From C-114 sp963719285 (GTDB taxonomy: Bacteria > Chloroflexota > Limnocylindria > Limnocylindrales > CSP1-4), in the NCBI GenBank assembly GCA_963719285.1, contig CAVRBO010000001.1, positions 434,001 through 498,000 on the forward strand: a stretch of 64,000 nt of DNA, given 5' to 3'. Numbering within the stretch: position 1 is the stretch's first letter; the number at the start of each line of letters is the position of its first letter. The notes under the pieces are model-generated. The model had not been told where the DNA came from, made no database searches, and saw only the letters and a list, made by a program, of their open reading frames with translations. Below are positions 7,625-16,049 of this stretch, piece after piece. The position numbers and the translations under genes were made by a program.

Positions 7625-10438
7625 TCAGGCGGCCTGGGTCGTGGACGCGCCGGGCGCGATGGGGGTCTCAGGCGAGATCGCCGACGCCTCGGAGCGCAGG
7701 AGGAAGGCGGTCGCCTCGTCGGCCGGCATGGGGCGGGCGAAGTGGTAGCCCTGGCCGCGCTGGCAGCCGAGCCCCTTCAGCCGTTCGAGCTGGGCCTCCG
7801 TCTCGACCCCCTCGGCCGTGACGGACAGGTCGAGCGCGGAGGCGAACGCCAGGGTCGCCGTGACGATCGCCGTATCCGTCCGCGAACCTACCAGCCCGGC
7901 GATGAACGAACGGTCGATCTTGAGGCTCTCGATCGCGAAGCGCTTGAAGTACTCGAGCGCGGAGAACCCAGTGCCGAAGTCGTCGACCGCGAGACGGACG
8001 CCCATCTCGCCCAGCTGGCGGAGCGTTCCGTCGGTCTCGGATGACTCACGGAGCATGATCGACTCGGTGATCTCCATCACGAGCCACCCTGGCTCCACGC
8101 CGGTCGCGGTGAGGATCGACCGCGTCTCGGCGGCGAAGCCGGGCTCGGCCGCCTGACGCGGCGACACGTTCACGTTCATGGTGATCGGCATGGTCGGATA
8201 GGCGTCGCGCCAGGCTCGAAGCTGGGTGCACGCGCCCTCGGTGACGATCCGGCCGAGGGGCACGATGAGCCCGGTCTGCTCGGCGAGTGGGATGAAGTCG
8301 GACGGCATGATGACCCCCCGCTCGGGGTGGTGCCAGCGGACGAGCGCCTCGAAGGCGACGACCCGCGATGTCGTCAGGTCCACGATCGGTTGATACGCCA
8401 GCTCGAACGACCCCGTGGCGATGGCCTCGCGCAGTTCCACTTCCGTCTCGAGGCGGCTCCGGGCCCGGGCCCGCATCGTCGGGTCGAAGATCGCATGGCG
8501 GGCCTTGCCGTCGGCCTTGGCCGCGTACATCGCCGCATCCGCGTGCGCGAGAAGGTCGTCCGCGCCGGCGTCGCGACCGCTCGACAGCGCGATCCCCACG
8601 CTCACGCCGACCACGATCGAGCGACCGTCGAGCTCGATCGGACGGCGCAGTTCGGTGGCCAGGCGCTCGGCGGACTCGGCCGCGTCGGCCGCCCCGGTCA
8701 CCGACTCGAGGAGCACCGTGAACTCGTCGCCGCCCTGCCGCCCGGCGATGTCGCCGGCCCGGATCGCGCCGCTCAGCCGGTGGGCGACCTCGACGAGGAG
8801 CCGGTCGCCGGCCCGGTGGCCGAGGGAGTCGTTGACGACCTTGAAATCGTCGAGGTCGAGGAACAGCACAGCGATCGACGAACCGCGTCGCCGGCGACGC
8901 TGGAGCGCCCGTTCGAGGTGCTCGCGGAACAGGACCCGGTTCGCGAGCCCCGTGAGGGGGTCGTGGAGGGCGTCGTGAAGCAGCTGCGCCTCCATCCGCT
9001 TGTGGTCCGTCGTGTCGATCAGCAGGCCCTGCGAGACCCGAGCGTCATCCGTCCCCTCGTTCATCGCATACGCCTCGTCACGGAGCCAGACGACCGACCC
9101 GTCGCGGGCGTGCATCCGGTACTCGGCCCGGAGAAGCTGGCCGCCCGACCAATGTTCGGAGTAGGCGTTCAGGGCGATGTCCCGGTCTTCCGGATGGATG
9201 AGGCTCGGCCACAGCTCCGGGTCGTTGACGAAGGCCTCGGGCGGGTACCCGAGGATGGCTTCGATCTGGGGGCTCAGATAGAGCAGCCGGCCACCGTCCG
9301 TGACGTTGGGATCCTCGATGTCGATGTACACGGCTGCCGGGACATGCTCGACGAGGACGCGATAGCGAGTGTCCGCCTCGGCGCGCCGGGCGAGCGCGTC
9401 GGCGAGGTCGGCGTGGGTCTGGGTCGACAGGTCGAGCAGCCGCCCACGCTCGTTCACGAGCAGCCACTGGCGCAGGCCGGTGAGGACGATGATCGCCACG
9501 GCCGCGGCTTCGATGAGGCCGGGCATCCAGACGTCGCGATCCTTCGTGGCGATGAGCATGGCGCTCACGGTCAAGGCCAGGAGCGGCAGGCCACCAAGGG
9601 CGATCGTGGCGGGCGACCGGCGGCGCTCGTCGAGCGGCGCCTCCGCGCGGAGCGTGGCCCCGCCGACGCCGACGCACAGGATCCCGATCGAGAACAGATC
9701 GTTGATCAGGCTCCCCGGCGAGGGCTGCGAGACCGCCGCGTCCTGGAGCCAGCCGACCCAGGCGAGACCCAGGATCGTGAAGCCGAGCAGACCCAGGTAC
9801 CCGCCGCCCAGGCGCGGTCGGGAGCGGGTGGCCACGAGGATCACCAGGCCGGCGCCGGCCGTGGCGAGGTGGGTGATCGGATACGCGACGGTGACTGCGG
9901 CCCCAAGACCTCCCAGGCGGACGACCTGCGCGCCGTACAGGGCCAGGATGAGACCGGTGATGGCCAGGAAGATGGCCGCGGCGTCGAGATAGATCGCGAG
10001 TTCCTCGATCCGGGGCAGACGGCCGCGCAGGTAGACCAGGAGAACGCCGAACGCGGGAACGACGAGGAACATGAACCCGATGTCCGACGGGGCGGGCAGG
10101 CTGTAGTACCCGAGCGCTGCCTGGAGATCCCAGGTCAGCTGGCCGATGAGCCACGACGCACAGCCGAGGGCGATCCAGGATCGAAGCCGTCGTTCAGGGG
10201 GCTGGGCGGCGAGCGCGGCGATGGTGGCGATGGCGGTCGCGACCGCGCCGGCAAGCGTCCAGTGCGCGTTCTCCCACAACGACGCCTGACCGGCGACGTC
10301 CAGGCCCGCCAGGACCGCGAGCACGACGACGGCCGGGACACCCACCCAGAGCAGCGGGCGCGGGTCACCCGCGAGCGCGCGCTGGATCAGCTGGCGCACG
10401 GCGGTCGCGTTCACGCGCGGACGCACGAAGACGTACAC
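7625..10438 (-). CDS. Membrane PAS-GGDEF-EAL cyclic-di-GMP signalling protein
   Basis: This protein of about 937 residues has an N-terminal block of roughly eight to ten hydrophobic helices (first 300 residues). A PAS domain follows (about 355-480, RYRVLVEHVPAAVYIDIED), then a GGDEF domain with RQGGDEF near residue 567, and an EAL domain with EALVRW near 693 and DDFGTGFS downstream. Both catalytic motifs are intact, so it may make and/or degrade c-di-GMP. The GTG at 10438 was chosen because TAAGGT (complement at 10446-10451) sits seven bases upstream, as in other leaderless starts here. The open frame extends to 10492. It is convergent with the MBL gene. Confidence 0.88.
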   Translation of the reverse strand: MYVFVRPRVNATAVRQLIQRALAGDPRPLLWVGVPAVVVLAVLAGLDVAGQASLWENAHWTLAGAVATAIATIAALAAQPPERRLRSWIALGCASWLIGQLTWDLQAALGYYSLPAPSDIGFMFLVVPAFGVLLVYLRGRLPRIEELAIYLDAAAIFLAITGLILALYGAQVVRLGGLGAAVTVAYPITHLATAGAGLVILVATRSRPRLGGGYLGLLGFTILGLAWVGWLQDAAVSQPSPGSLINDLFSIGILCVGVGGATLRAEAPLDERRRSPATIALGGLPLLALTVSAMLIATKDRDVWMPGLIEAAAVAIIVLTGLRQWLLVNERGRLLDLSTQTHADLADALARRAEADTRYRVLVEHVPAAVYIDIEDPNVTDGGRLLYLSPQIEAILGYPPEAFVNDPELWPSLIHPEDRDIALNAYSEHWSGGQLLRAEYRMHARDGSVVWLRDEAYAMNEGTDDARVSQGLLIDTTDHKRMEAQLLHDALHDPLTGLANRVLFREHLERALQRRRRRGSSIAVLFLDLDDFKVVNDSLGHRAGDRLLVEVAHRLSGAIRAGDIAGRQGGDEFTVLLESVTGAADAAESAERLATELRRPIELDGRSIVVGVSVGIALSSGRDAGADDLLAHADAAMYAAKADGKARHAIFDPTMRARARSRLETEVELREAIATGSFELAYQPIVDLTTSRVVAFEALVRWHHPERGVIMPSDFIPLAEQTGLIVPLGRIVTEGACTQLRAWRDAYPTMPITMNVNVSPRQAAEPGFAAETRSILTATGVEPGWLVMEITESIMLRESSETDGTLRQLGEMGVRLAVDDFGTGFSALEYFKRFAIESLKIDRSFIAGLVGSRTDTAIVTATLAFASALDLSVTAEGVETEAQLERLKGLGCQRGQGYHFARPMPADEATAFLLRSEASAISPETPIAPGASTTQAA

Positions 10439-10526
10439 ACCGGAGACCTTAGGTGACGATGCGGGGTCGGGACCATGACCGTATCGGGCCATCCGATGGT
10501 CATCATCCCGACGTAGGCCGCGCGGC

Positions 10527-11282
10527 TCAGGGCGCCGGGGTTGCTCCCGGGCCGCCCGGCGGCGACGCCGACGGGACGGGCGCGCCGGCCGCCAGGAGGG
10601 CGTCGAGTTCCGCGGCAGCCGAGTCGTCGGTCATCAGCCCGAGATGCACCTGGTCGATCGTGCCGTCGGGCCGGATGAAGACCTGCGTCGGGAGGACATA
10701 GGCGCCGTAGAGCCGGAAGATGTCGCCCGAGAGATCGGCCGCGATCGTGTAGCCGAGGCCGTACTTCGTCGCATAGGCGGCGACATCGGACGCGGTGGTC
10801 TCCTGGACGCTGATCCCGATCATCACCACGCCCTTGTCCCTGTAGGCGGCATAGGTGTCGCGCAGGACCGGCGTCTCGGCCTGGCAGGGCGGGCACCAGG
10901 ACGCGAAGAAGTTGATCCAGACCACCTTCCCGCGCAGGTCGGCAAGGCGGACCGGGTCGCCATGGATGTCCGTGAGGGTGAACGGCGAGCCATCCGGACG
11001 GCTCGTCGACAGCTCTGGCGCGAGCTGGCCGGGATGGAGTCCGGTCGCCGGGGCCGACGACAGGACGTACGGCGTGGGGTGCGGGTCGCGCGGGCCCGTC
11101 GTGCCCGTCCGACCGAGCGGTGCGGTGATCGCGAGCAGGAGCACCACGGCCGCGGCGACGATGACCAGCCCGCCGGCGAGCTGACGGGCGCCGAACGGTC
11201 CGATCAATCCGTGCTTGGGCGGCCGGTGTTCGAACGCCGGTCTGGCCGATCCTGTCTTTCCTGCCGGCCCGCTGCTCGCCAT
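10527..11282 (-). CDS. Membrane-anchored TlpA-type thiol-disulfide oxidoreductase
   Basis: This 251-residue protein has one N-terminal transmembrane helix (about residues 38-58) and an extracytoplasmic thioredoxin-like domain with the active-site WCPPC near residues 128-132 (NFFASWCPPCQAETP). The TlpA/ResA family reduces or exchanges disulfides outside the membrane, often for cytochrome c maturation. The C-terminus is proline-rich. The gene begins three bases after ccdA, its usual electron donor, in the order grx-ccdA-tlpA. The client protein is unknown because no cytochrome gene is in the window. Confidence 0.88.
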   Translation of the reverse strand: MASSGPAGKTGSARPAFEHRPPKHGLIGPFGARQLAGGLVIVAAAVVLLLAITAPLGRTGTTGPRDPHPTPYVLSSAPATGLHPGQLAPELSTSRPDGSPFTLTDIHGDPVRLADLRGKVVWINFFASWCPPCQAETPVLRDTYAAYRDKGVVMIGISVQETTASDVAAYATKYGLGYTIAADLSGDIFRLYGAYVLPTQVFIRPDGTIDQVHLGLMTDDSAAAELDALLAAGAPVPSASPPGGPGATPAP

Positions 11283-11285
11283 CGG

Positions 11286-12140
11286 TCAGACGAACGAGTA
11301 GAAGTTGAAGAACCGGGGCAGCAGGATGAGCCAGTCCATGAGCATCGCCACGCCGATCGTGACGACGAGCAGGCCGCCGACGAGCGAGACGGTCCGCCCG
11401 TGCCGGGTCAGCGGCCGCAGGATGGCCGGCGCCCGGTCGTAGACGAGCCCGAGGACGAGGAACGGGACCCCGAGCCCGATCGTGTAGGCGAACAGGAGCA
11501 CGCCGCCCTGGAGGACGGTGTCCTGGGTCGATGCCATGTTCAGGATCGCGCTCAGGACGATGCCGAGGCACGGGGTCCAGCCGATCGCGAAGATCGCGCC
11601 GAGGCCGAACGAGGCCGCATACCCGCCGCGCCGGCCGACGAGCCGGCCGCCCAGGCGATCGATGCGCGAGGCCGTGCCCGGGCCGTCGCCCCCGCCCGGC
11701 GAACCGAACGCGATCGTGCCGGTCGTCGTCGCCAGCGCCGCCGAGCCTCCGGCGTCGAGCGGCCGCCAGATGCGCTCGAGGGCGCCGATCCTGAGGATGC
11801 CGGCCAGGCTCAGGCCCATGAAGATGAGCACGATCCCGCCGACCTGGCGGAGCTGTGGCAGGACCCGGAAGAGCCCGCCGCCCACGAACGTGGCGGTCAC
11901 GCCCAGGAGCGTGAACACGACCCCGAAGCCGGCTACGTACGTCGCCGCGTGACTGAGGGCGACCCAGCGCGACGGGCCTGCGCCCGCCTCGCGCCCCGCG
12001 ACGGCGACCGCCGTCAGCTGGCCGAGGTAGGCGGGGACCAGCGGCAGCACGCATGGCGACAGGAAGCTGAGCACGCCGGCCCAGACGGCCACGACGATCG
12101 ACAGGTCCGTGCCGCTCGAGATATCGAACAGGAACCTCAC
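11286..12140 (-). CDS. ccdA: CcdA-family transmembrane thiol-reductant carrier
   Basis: This 284-residue polytopic protein of the CcdA/DsbD-beta family moves reducing equivalents from cytoplasmic thioredoxin across the membrane. The first redox Cys lies in FLSPCVLPLVPAYLG (Cys30) and the second in IGWTPCLGIVLSA (near residue 190). About six transmembrane helices are apparent, with a polar loop in the middle. The GTG start at 12140 overlaps the stop of the upstream glutaredoxin-like gene (GTGA). The longer open frame to 12368 is only a shadow of that gene. It forms an operon with the tlpA-type gene downstream. Confidence 0.9.
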   Translation of the reverse strand: MRFLFDISSGTDLSIVVAVWAGVLSFLSPCVLPLVPAYLGQLTAVAVAGREAGAGPSRWVALSHAATYVAGFGVVFTLLGVTATFVGGGLFRVLPQLRQVGGIVLIFMGLSLAGILRIGALERIWRPLDAGGSAALATTTGTIAFGSPGGGDGPGTASRIDRLGGRLVGRRGGYAASFGLGAIFAIGWTPCLGIVLSAILNMASTQDTVLQGGVLLFAYTIGLGVPFLVLGLVYDRAPAILRPLTRHGRTVSLVGGLLVVTIGVAMLMDWLILLPRFFNFYSFV

Positions 12141-12421
12141 GCCCCGACGCCGTCGAGCGCCTCGCCGAGCAGGCGGCGGAGCCCTGCCGCAGACGTGGCC
12201 AGGCCGAGCCGCCGGTCGCCGATCTCCACGACCGGGATGTCGAGGAAATAGGCGGCTTCCCACGCCGGGTCGGTGGTGATGTCGCGCTCCTCGACCGGCG
12301 GAGCGGAGAGGCCCCGGATGGCCCGGTCGGCCAGGAGTGCCTCGAGCAGCTCGCGCGCCTCGACGCACAGGCCGCAGCCCGGCTTCGAGTAGAGAAGGAC
12401 GACGGGGGAGGGGCCGATCAT
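12137..12421 (-). CDS. Glutaredoxin-like protein (DUF836 type)
   Basis: This 94-residue thioredoxin-fold protein carries CGLC at residues 16-19 after a short beta strand (VVLLYSKPGC). It has the cis-Pro region DIPVVEIGDR typical of the DUF836/glutaredoxin-like group. It heads the ccdA-tlpA operon and may supply or accept electrons on the cytoplasmic side (inference). TAGAAT (complement at 12431-12436) lies nine bases before the ATG, with no Shine-Dalgarno sequence, consistent with a leaderless transcript starting here. Confidence 0.85.
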   Translation of the reverse strand: MIGPSPVVLLYSKPGCGLCVEARELLEALLADRAIRGLSAPPVEERDITTDPAWEAAYFLDIPVVEIGDRRLGLATSAAGLRRLLGEALDGVGA

Positions 12422-12503
12422 GGCCGGCTCATTCTAGTCGGGGCTCGGCTTCCGGCCCGAGGTCGCCGAACCGTCGTGGCGCCGGGGTACGATGATGTCG
12501 CGC

Positions 12504-12579
12504 GCCCCCGTAGCTCAGTGGATAGAGCGCAGCCGTCCTAAGGCTGGCGTCGGCGGTTCGAATCCGTCCGGGGGCGCCA
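12504..12579 (+). tRNA. tRNA-Arg (CCT anticodon)
   Basis: This is a complete 76-nt cloverleaf. The GCCCCCG acceptor pairs with CGGGGGC, the anticodon stem CAGCC/GGCTG encloses loop GTCCTAA with anticodon CCT, and the T-arm is GGCGG-TTCGAAT-CCGTC. The discriminator is G and CCA is encoded. It reads AGG arginine codons, which are rare in this GC-rich genome. TACGAT at 12488-12493 is a likely -10 element. Confidence 0.96.
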
Positions 12580-12646
12580 CACTCAGGCCGTCGCCTTCCC
12601 GCGCCCCGGCGGGTCGATCACGCCGGGACCCATCCCACGCGACGGG

Positions 12647-13387
12647 TCACGCCCCGAGGCTGGCGAGGATGTCGCGCGGGCGGGCACGTTCGTCGACCCG
12701 CCGCGCCCGGAAGGCGAAGGTGATCCGGCCCGAGGCGTCGACGACGAGAGCGGCTGGCATCGCGATGTCGCCGCGTGGCGCCCGGAACAGGAGGCGGTCG
12801 TACCAGGGGGCACCGCGCCGGTCGCGCGCACCGATCGATTCGAGGACCGGGACCGGGAAGCTGCACACGATCGTGATCCCGTCGCCCACGTACCCCTGCA
12901 TCCCGGCGGCCATCTCCGGAGCATCGACCGACGCGGCGAAGATGGTCAGGCCGGCGGACGTCAGTCGCTCGGCGTCTCCATGCAGCTCATCGAGCAGCGC
13001 CCGCGTCGAGGGACACCACCAGCCGCGGTAGAGGACGAGCAGCGCCGGAGCTCGCGCCACGATGTCCCGATCGGTGATCGGTGTCCCATCCGCGCGCAGG
13101 GCGGCGAACCGGGGCACCTGGTCGCCGGCCCGGATCGTCAGGCGCTTCGATCCGATGAGGGTCAATTCGCGCGCGGTCACCGGGAACCAGGCCACACCGA
13201 GCCCGATGGCGATCCAGGCCGGCAGCCCCGCGTCGCCGACGGCGAGCCCGAGCAGCGCCAGCGCGATCCCGACCACGATCACGGCGTGAAAGAGCCAGGT
13301 GCGATAGGTGAACCGCCGGAGCGCGAAGAGCATCGCCAGGTAGGCGAGGTATCCGAGTACGACCACGGACAATCCGAGCACGGCCAT
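12647..13387 (-). CDS. Membrane-anchored redoxin (AhpC/TSA-like)
   Basis: This 246-residue protein has three N-terminal hydrophobic helices (residues about 1-20, 32-50 and 55-72) and then a peroxiredoxin-like domain (about 90-246). The redoxin motif is LYRGWWCPSTR, with a single Cys in a WCPST setting rather than CxxC, so it resembles peroxiredoxin-like proteins more than a disulfide reductase. The conserved AALVVDASGRI strand follows. The start is an ATG with a GGGAGGGG site about eight bases upstream. The substrate (peroxide or other thiol chemistry) is unknown. Confidence 0.8.
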   Translation of the reverse strand: MAVLGLSVVVLGYLAYLAMLFALRRFTYRTWLFHAVIVVGIALALLGLAVGDAGLPAWIAIGLGVAWFPVTARELTLIGSKRLTIRAGDQVPRFAALRADGTPITDRDIVARAPALLVLYRGWWCPSTRALLDELHGDAERLTSAGLTIFAASVDAPEMAAGMQGYVGDGITIVCSFPVPVLESIGARDRRGAPWYDRLLFRAPRGDIAMPAALVVDASGRITFAFRARRVDERARPRDILASLGA

Positions 13388-13474
13388 GCTCTTGCCCCTC
13401 CCGCTGGTTGCCCCATGGGGAGTATCGCGCCGAGGGTCAATGGCGGCGGGACCAGCAGAACCAGGAGGGATGCG

Positions 13475-14719
13475 TCAGCGCGGCAGCGGGAACCGCCGGC
13501 AGAGATCCGACACGTGCCTGGCAGCGCGCCCGGCGGTGGCTTCGTCGTCGATCGAGCCGAGGACGTCCCGGATGAGGCCGCCGATCTCCTCGATCTCCGG
13601 GCGGCGGATCCCGCGCAGGCTCACGCCCGGCGTCCCGATCCTGATGCCGCTGGTCTGGCGGATCGGCGCCGGGTCGAAAGGGATCGGGTTCCGGTTGCAC
13701 AGGATCCCGACCGCCTCGAGCGCTTCCTCGGCGATGTCGCCGGTCAGCCCCTTGGGCCGGAGGTCGACCAGCACCAGGTGGTTGTCAGTGCCACCGGACA
13801 CGAGTCGGAAGCCAGCATCGGTCAGTGAGCCGGCGAGGGCGGCGGCATTCTCGATCGTCGCCCGCTGAGTGTCGCGGAACGCATCCGTCGCGGCGTAGGC
13901 GAAGCAGACCGCCTTGCCGGCGATCTGCCCCATCGACGGTGTCCCCTGGGTCCCCGGGAACACGGCCCGATCTATCGCAGAAGCGTGGTCCGTCCCGCAC
14001 AGGATGAACCCGCCGTGTGGACCCAGGAGCGTCTTGTACGTCGTGGACGTGACGACCTGGGCGTGCGGGACCGGACTTGGCAGGACGCCGGCCGCGACCA
14101 GGCCGGCGATGTGCGACATGTCCACGAGCAATGGCGCGTCGACCTCGTCGGCGATGGTGCGCAGGAGCGCGTAGTCGATCACTCGCGGATATGAGCTGCC
14201 TCCGGCCACGATCAGCTTGGGCCGATGCCCCCGAGCGAGGTCGCGGACCTCGTCGTAGTCGATCAACTCGGTGTCGGGCCGGACGCCGTAGTGCTTGAAG
14301 TCGTAGAAGGCGCCGGTGATCGACGCCGACGCGCCATGCGAGAGATGCCCGCCATGGCGGAGGCTCATGGCCAGGACCGGGTCGCCGGGTTTCAGCAGTG
14401 CCGAGTAGACCGCGACGTTGGCCTGGACACCCGAATGGACCTGGACATTGGCGTGTTCGGCCCCGAAGAGCTCCGTGGCCCGCCGGATCGTCAGCTCCTC
14501 GAGTTCGTCGACGATGCTGCAACCGCGGTGGTAGCGCCGCCCGGGATAGCCCTCCGCAGGCTTGTTGTTGAACACGGAGCCAAGAGCCGCAAGGACGGCC
14601 GGCGTTGCCGTCGACTCGGCGGCGATCATGTTCAGGGTGGCGTCCTGGCGGGTCGCCTCGCGATCGATGAGAGCCATGACGACCGGGTCCTGGAACGCCA
14701 TTGCGGCCTTCAACTGCAT
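13475..14719 (-). CDS. glyA: Serine hydroxymethyltransferase-like PLP enzyme
   Basis: This 414-residue fold-type I PLP protein aligns along its whole length with SHMT (serine + THF to glycine + methylene-THF). The Schiff-base Lys lies in TSTTYKTLLGPHGG, and the N-terminal EGYPGRRYHRGC and HSGVQANVAVY segments are clear. Several residues usually invariant differ: NKYAEGY reads NKPAEGY, RYYGG reads RYHRG, and THKTL reads TYKTL. It may therefore be a paralogue with altered substrate use, such as another beta-hydroxy amino acid, rather than the housekeeping enzyme. The ATG at 14719 follows a GAGGAGACCG site; the longer frame to 14953 lacks family similarity. Confidence 0.82.
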   Translation of the reverse strand: MQLKAAMAFQDPVVMALIDREATRQDATLNMIAAESTATPAVLAALGSVFNNKPAEGYPGRRYHRGCSIVDELEELTIRRATELFGAEHANVQVHSGVQANVAVYSALLKPGDPVLAMSLRHGGHLSHGASASITGAFYDFKHYGVRPDTELIDYDEVRDLARGHRPKLIVAGGSSYPRVIDYALLRTIADEVDAPLLVDMSHIAGLVAAGVLPSPVPHAQVVTSTTYKTLLGPHGGFILCGTDHASAIDRAVFPGTQGTPSMGQIAGKAVCFAYAATDAFRDTQRATIENAAALAGSLTDAGFRLVSGGTDNHLVLVDLRPKGLTGDIAEEALEAVGILCNRNPIPFDPAPIRQTSGIRIGTPGVSLRGIRRPEIEEIGGLIRDVLGSIDDEATAGRAARHVSDLCRRFPLPR

Positions 14720-14852
14720 CGGTCTCCTCTCGTCGCTGGATGTCGGTCGCGTCCAAGGCTCGTGCGGACCCGCATCATGCGCCTGACGGCCTCGCTCCTG
14801 CTCCTGCCGGCGTCGCCCCACGCGGCCTCCCCGGCACACGTAGATTGAGGCG

Positions 14853-16001
14853 ATGAAGACGACGGCGGCGCCAGCCCTGAACGCGGTGACCGGCCTCAGG
14901 CGCGAGCCGGTCCGGGCGTTCGACCTCGCCGCGGGACTGGCCGTCTTCTTCATGATCCTGGTCCACGTCCTGTGGCACTGGGGCGCCCCCGAGACGTGGA
15001 CGACGCCGATCGGCCAGGCGATCAGCTACGCCGCCGGTCCCACGGCCGCGCCGGTCTTCACGTTCCTGATGGGCGTGTCCATCGGTGCGGCGCCTCCGTC
15101 CGCCGCGCGAACGCTCGTGTCGCGCGGACTGTGGCTGGTCCTGCTCGGTTACGTCCTCAACCTGCTCCGCGGCGTGATCCCCGCCTCCCTGGGACTCGCG
15201 TCGGGCGTCATCACGGAGCAGCAGGTCCATCCGTACACGCTGTGGTGGCTCGCGACGACGGTAGACCTCCACCACGTCGTCGGGCTGTCGATGGTCGCCA
15301 TCGCGGTCCTGGGGACCCGATCGCGGCCCGGCTGGCTGTGGTTGGGCCTGGGCGGGGCCCTCGTCCTCCTCGCTCCCTGGCTCCGGACGCTCACGTTCGG
15401 GACTCCTGTGCTGGACGCTCCGCTCACGCCGATCCTGGGATCCGCCCCGAACGTGTACTACGCGGTCGTGCCATGGCTCGTCTATCCGCTCGCCGGCGCC
15501 GTCTTCGGGGCGATCCTCGCCCGGGCTCCGGACCGGCCGATGGTCTTTCGGCGGGGAGCGGCCGTGGGCGTCGTGCTGCTCGCACTCGGCTGCGCGCTCA
15601 TCCTCATCCAGCGGCCCGGCTTCGACGTCTTCACCTACTGGCGCCAACCCGTCTCGGAGGTCGTCGCGATCTTCGGGGTCATCCTGCTCTGGCTCGCCAT
15701 GTGCGACGAGGTGACCCGGCGACCCTGGATCGACCGGCACCTCGGCGTCGTGTACGGCTGGAGCGAGCGGGTGATCGCGATGTACTTCACCCACTGGGTC
15801 ATCGTGGGCTGGGGTGTGGGCATCGTGGGGTTCCGGGCGCTCGGGCTCGGGCCGGTCCTGCTCGCGATGGCGGGCGCCGTCGTCCTCACCAACTACGGCT
15901 CGTGGCTCGCGGTGCGCCTCGAGACGAGCCCGTGGTTCCGGGGCGCGAGCCACGGCACGTCGTCGGAGGTGTCCGTCCACGTCCCGGTCGGGTCAGACTG
16001 A
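14853..16001 (+). CDS. Multi-spanning membrane protein of the HGSNAT/DUF1624 acyltransferase group
   Basis: This 382-residue integral membrane protein has about ten hydrophobic helices. Its opening segment RAFDLAAGLAVFFMILVHV and later MGVSIG match the heparan-alpha-glucosaminide N-acetyltransferase-like/DUF1624 pattern, in which an early-helix His is thought to act in transmembrane acyl transfer. The acceptor is unknown. TAGATT at 14841-14846 lies six bases before the ATG with no Shine-Dalgarno sequence, so the transcript is probably leaderless. It is divergent from the SHMT-like gene. Confidence 0.72.
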   Translation: MKTTAAPALNAVTGLRREPVRAFDLAAGLAVFFMILVHVLWHWGAPETWTTPIGQAISYAAGPTAAPVFTFLMGVSIGAAPPSAARTLVSRGLWLVLLGYVLNLLRGVIPASLGLASGVITEQQVHPYTLWWLATTVDLHHVVGLSMVAIAVLGTRSRPGWLWLGLGGALVLLAPWLRTLTFGTPVLDAPLTPILGSAPNVYYAVVPWLVYPLAGAVFGAILARAPDRPMVFRRGAAVGVVLLALGCALILIQRPGFDVFTYWRQPVSEVVAIFGVILLWLAMCDEVTRRPWIDRHLGVVYGWSERVIAMYFTHWVIVGWGVGIVGFRALGLGPVLLAMAGAVVLTNYGSWLAVRLETSPWFRGASHGTSSEVSVHVPVGSD

Positions 16002-16049
16002 CGGGCCGTACGCCCAGCCTCGCGCCGGCATCGCACCTAAACTCGACCC

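Noticed and set aside
8327..10456. 709-codon plus-strand frame opposite the GGDEF-EAL gene
   Set aside because: No domain is visible, and the minus strand encodes intact PAS, GGDEF and EAL motifs.
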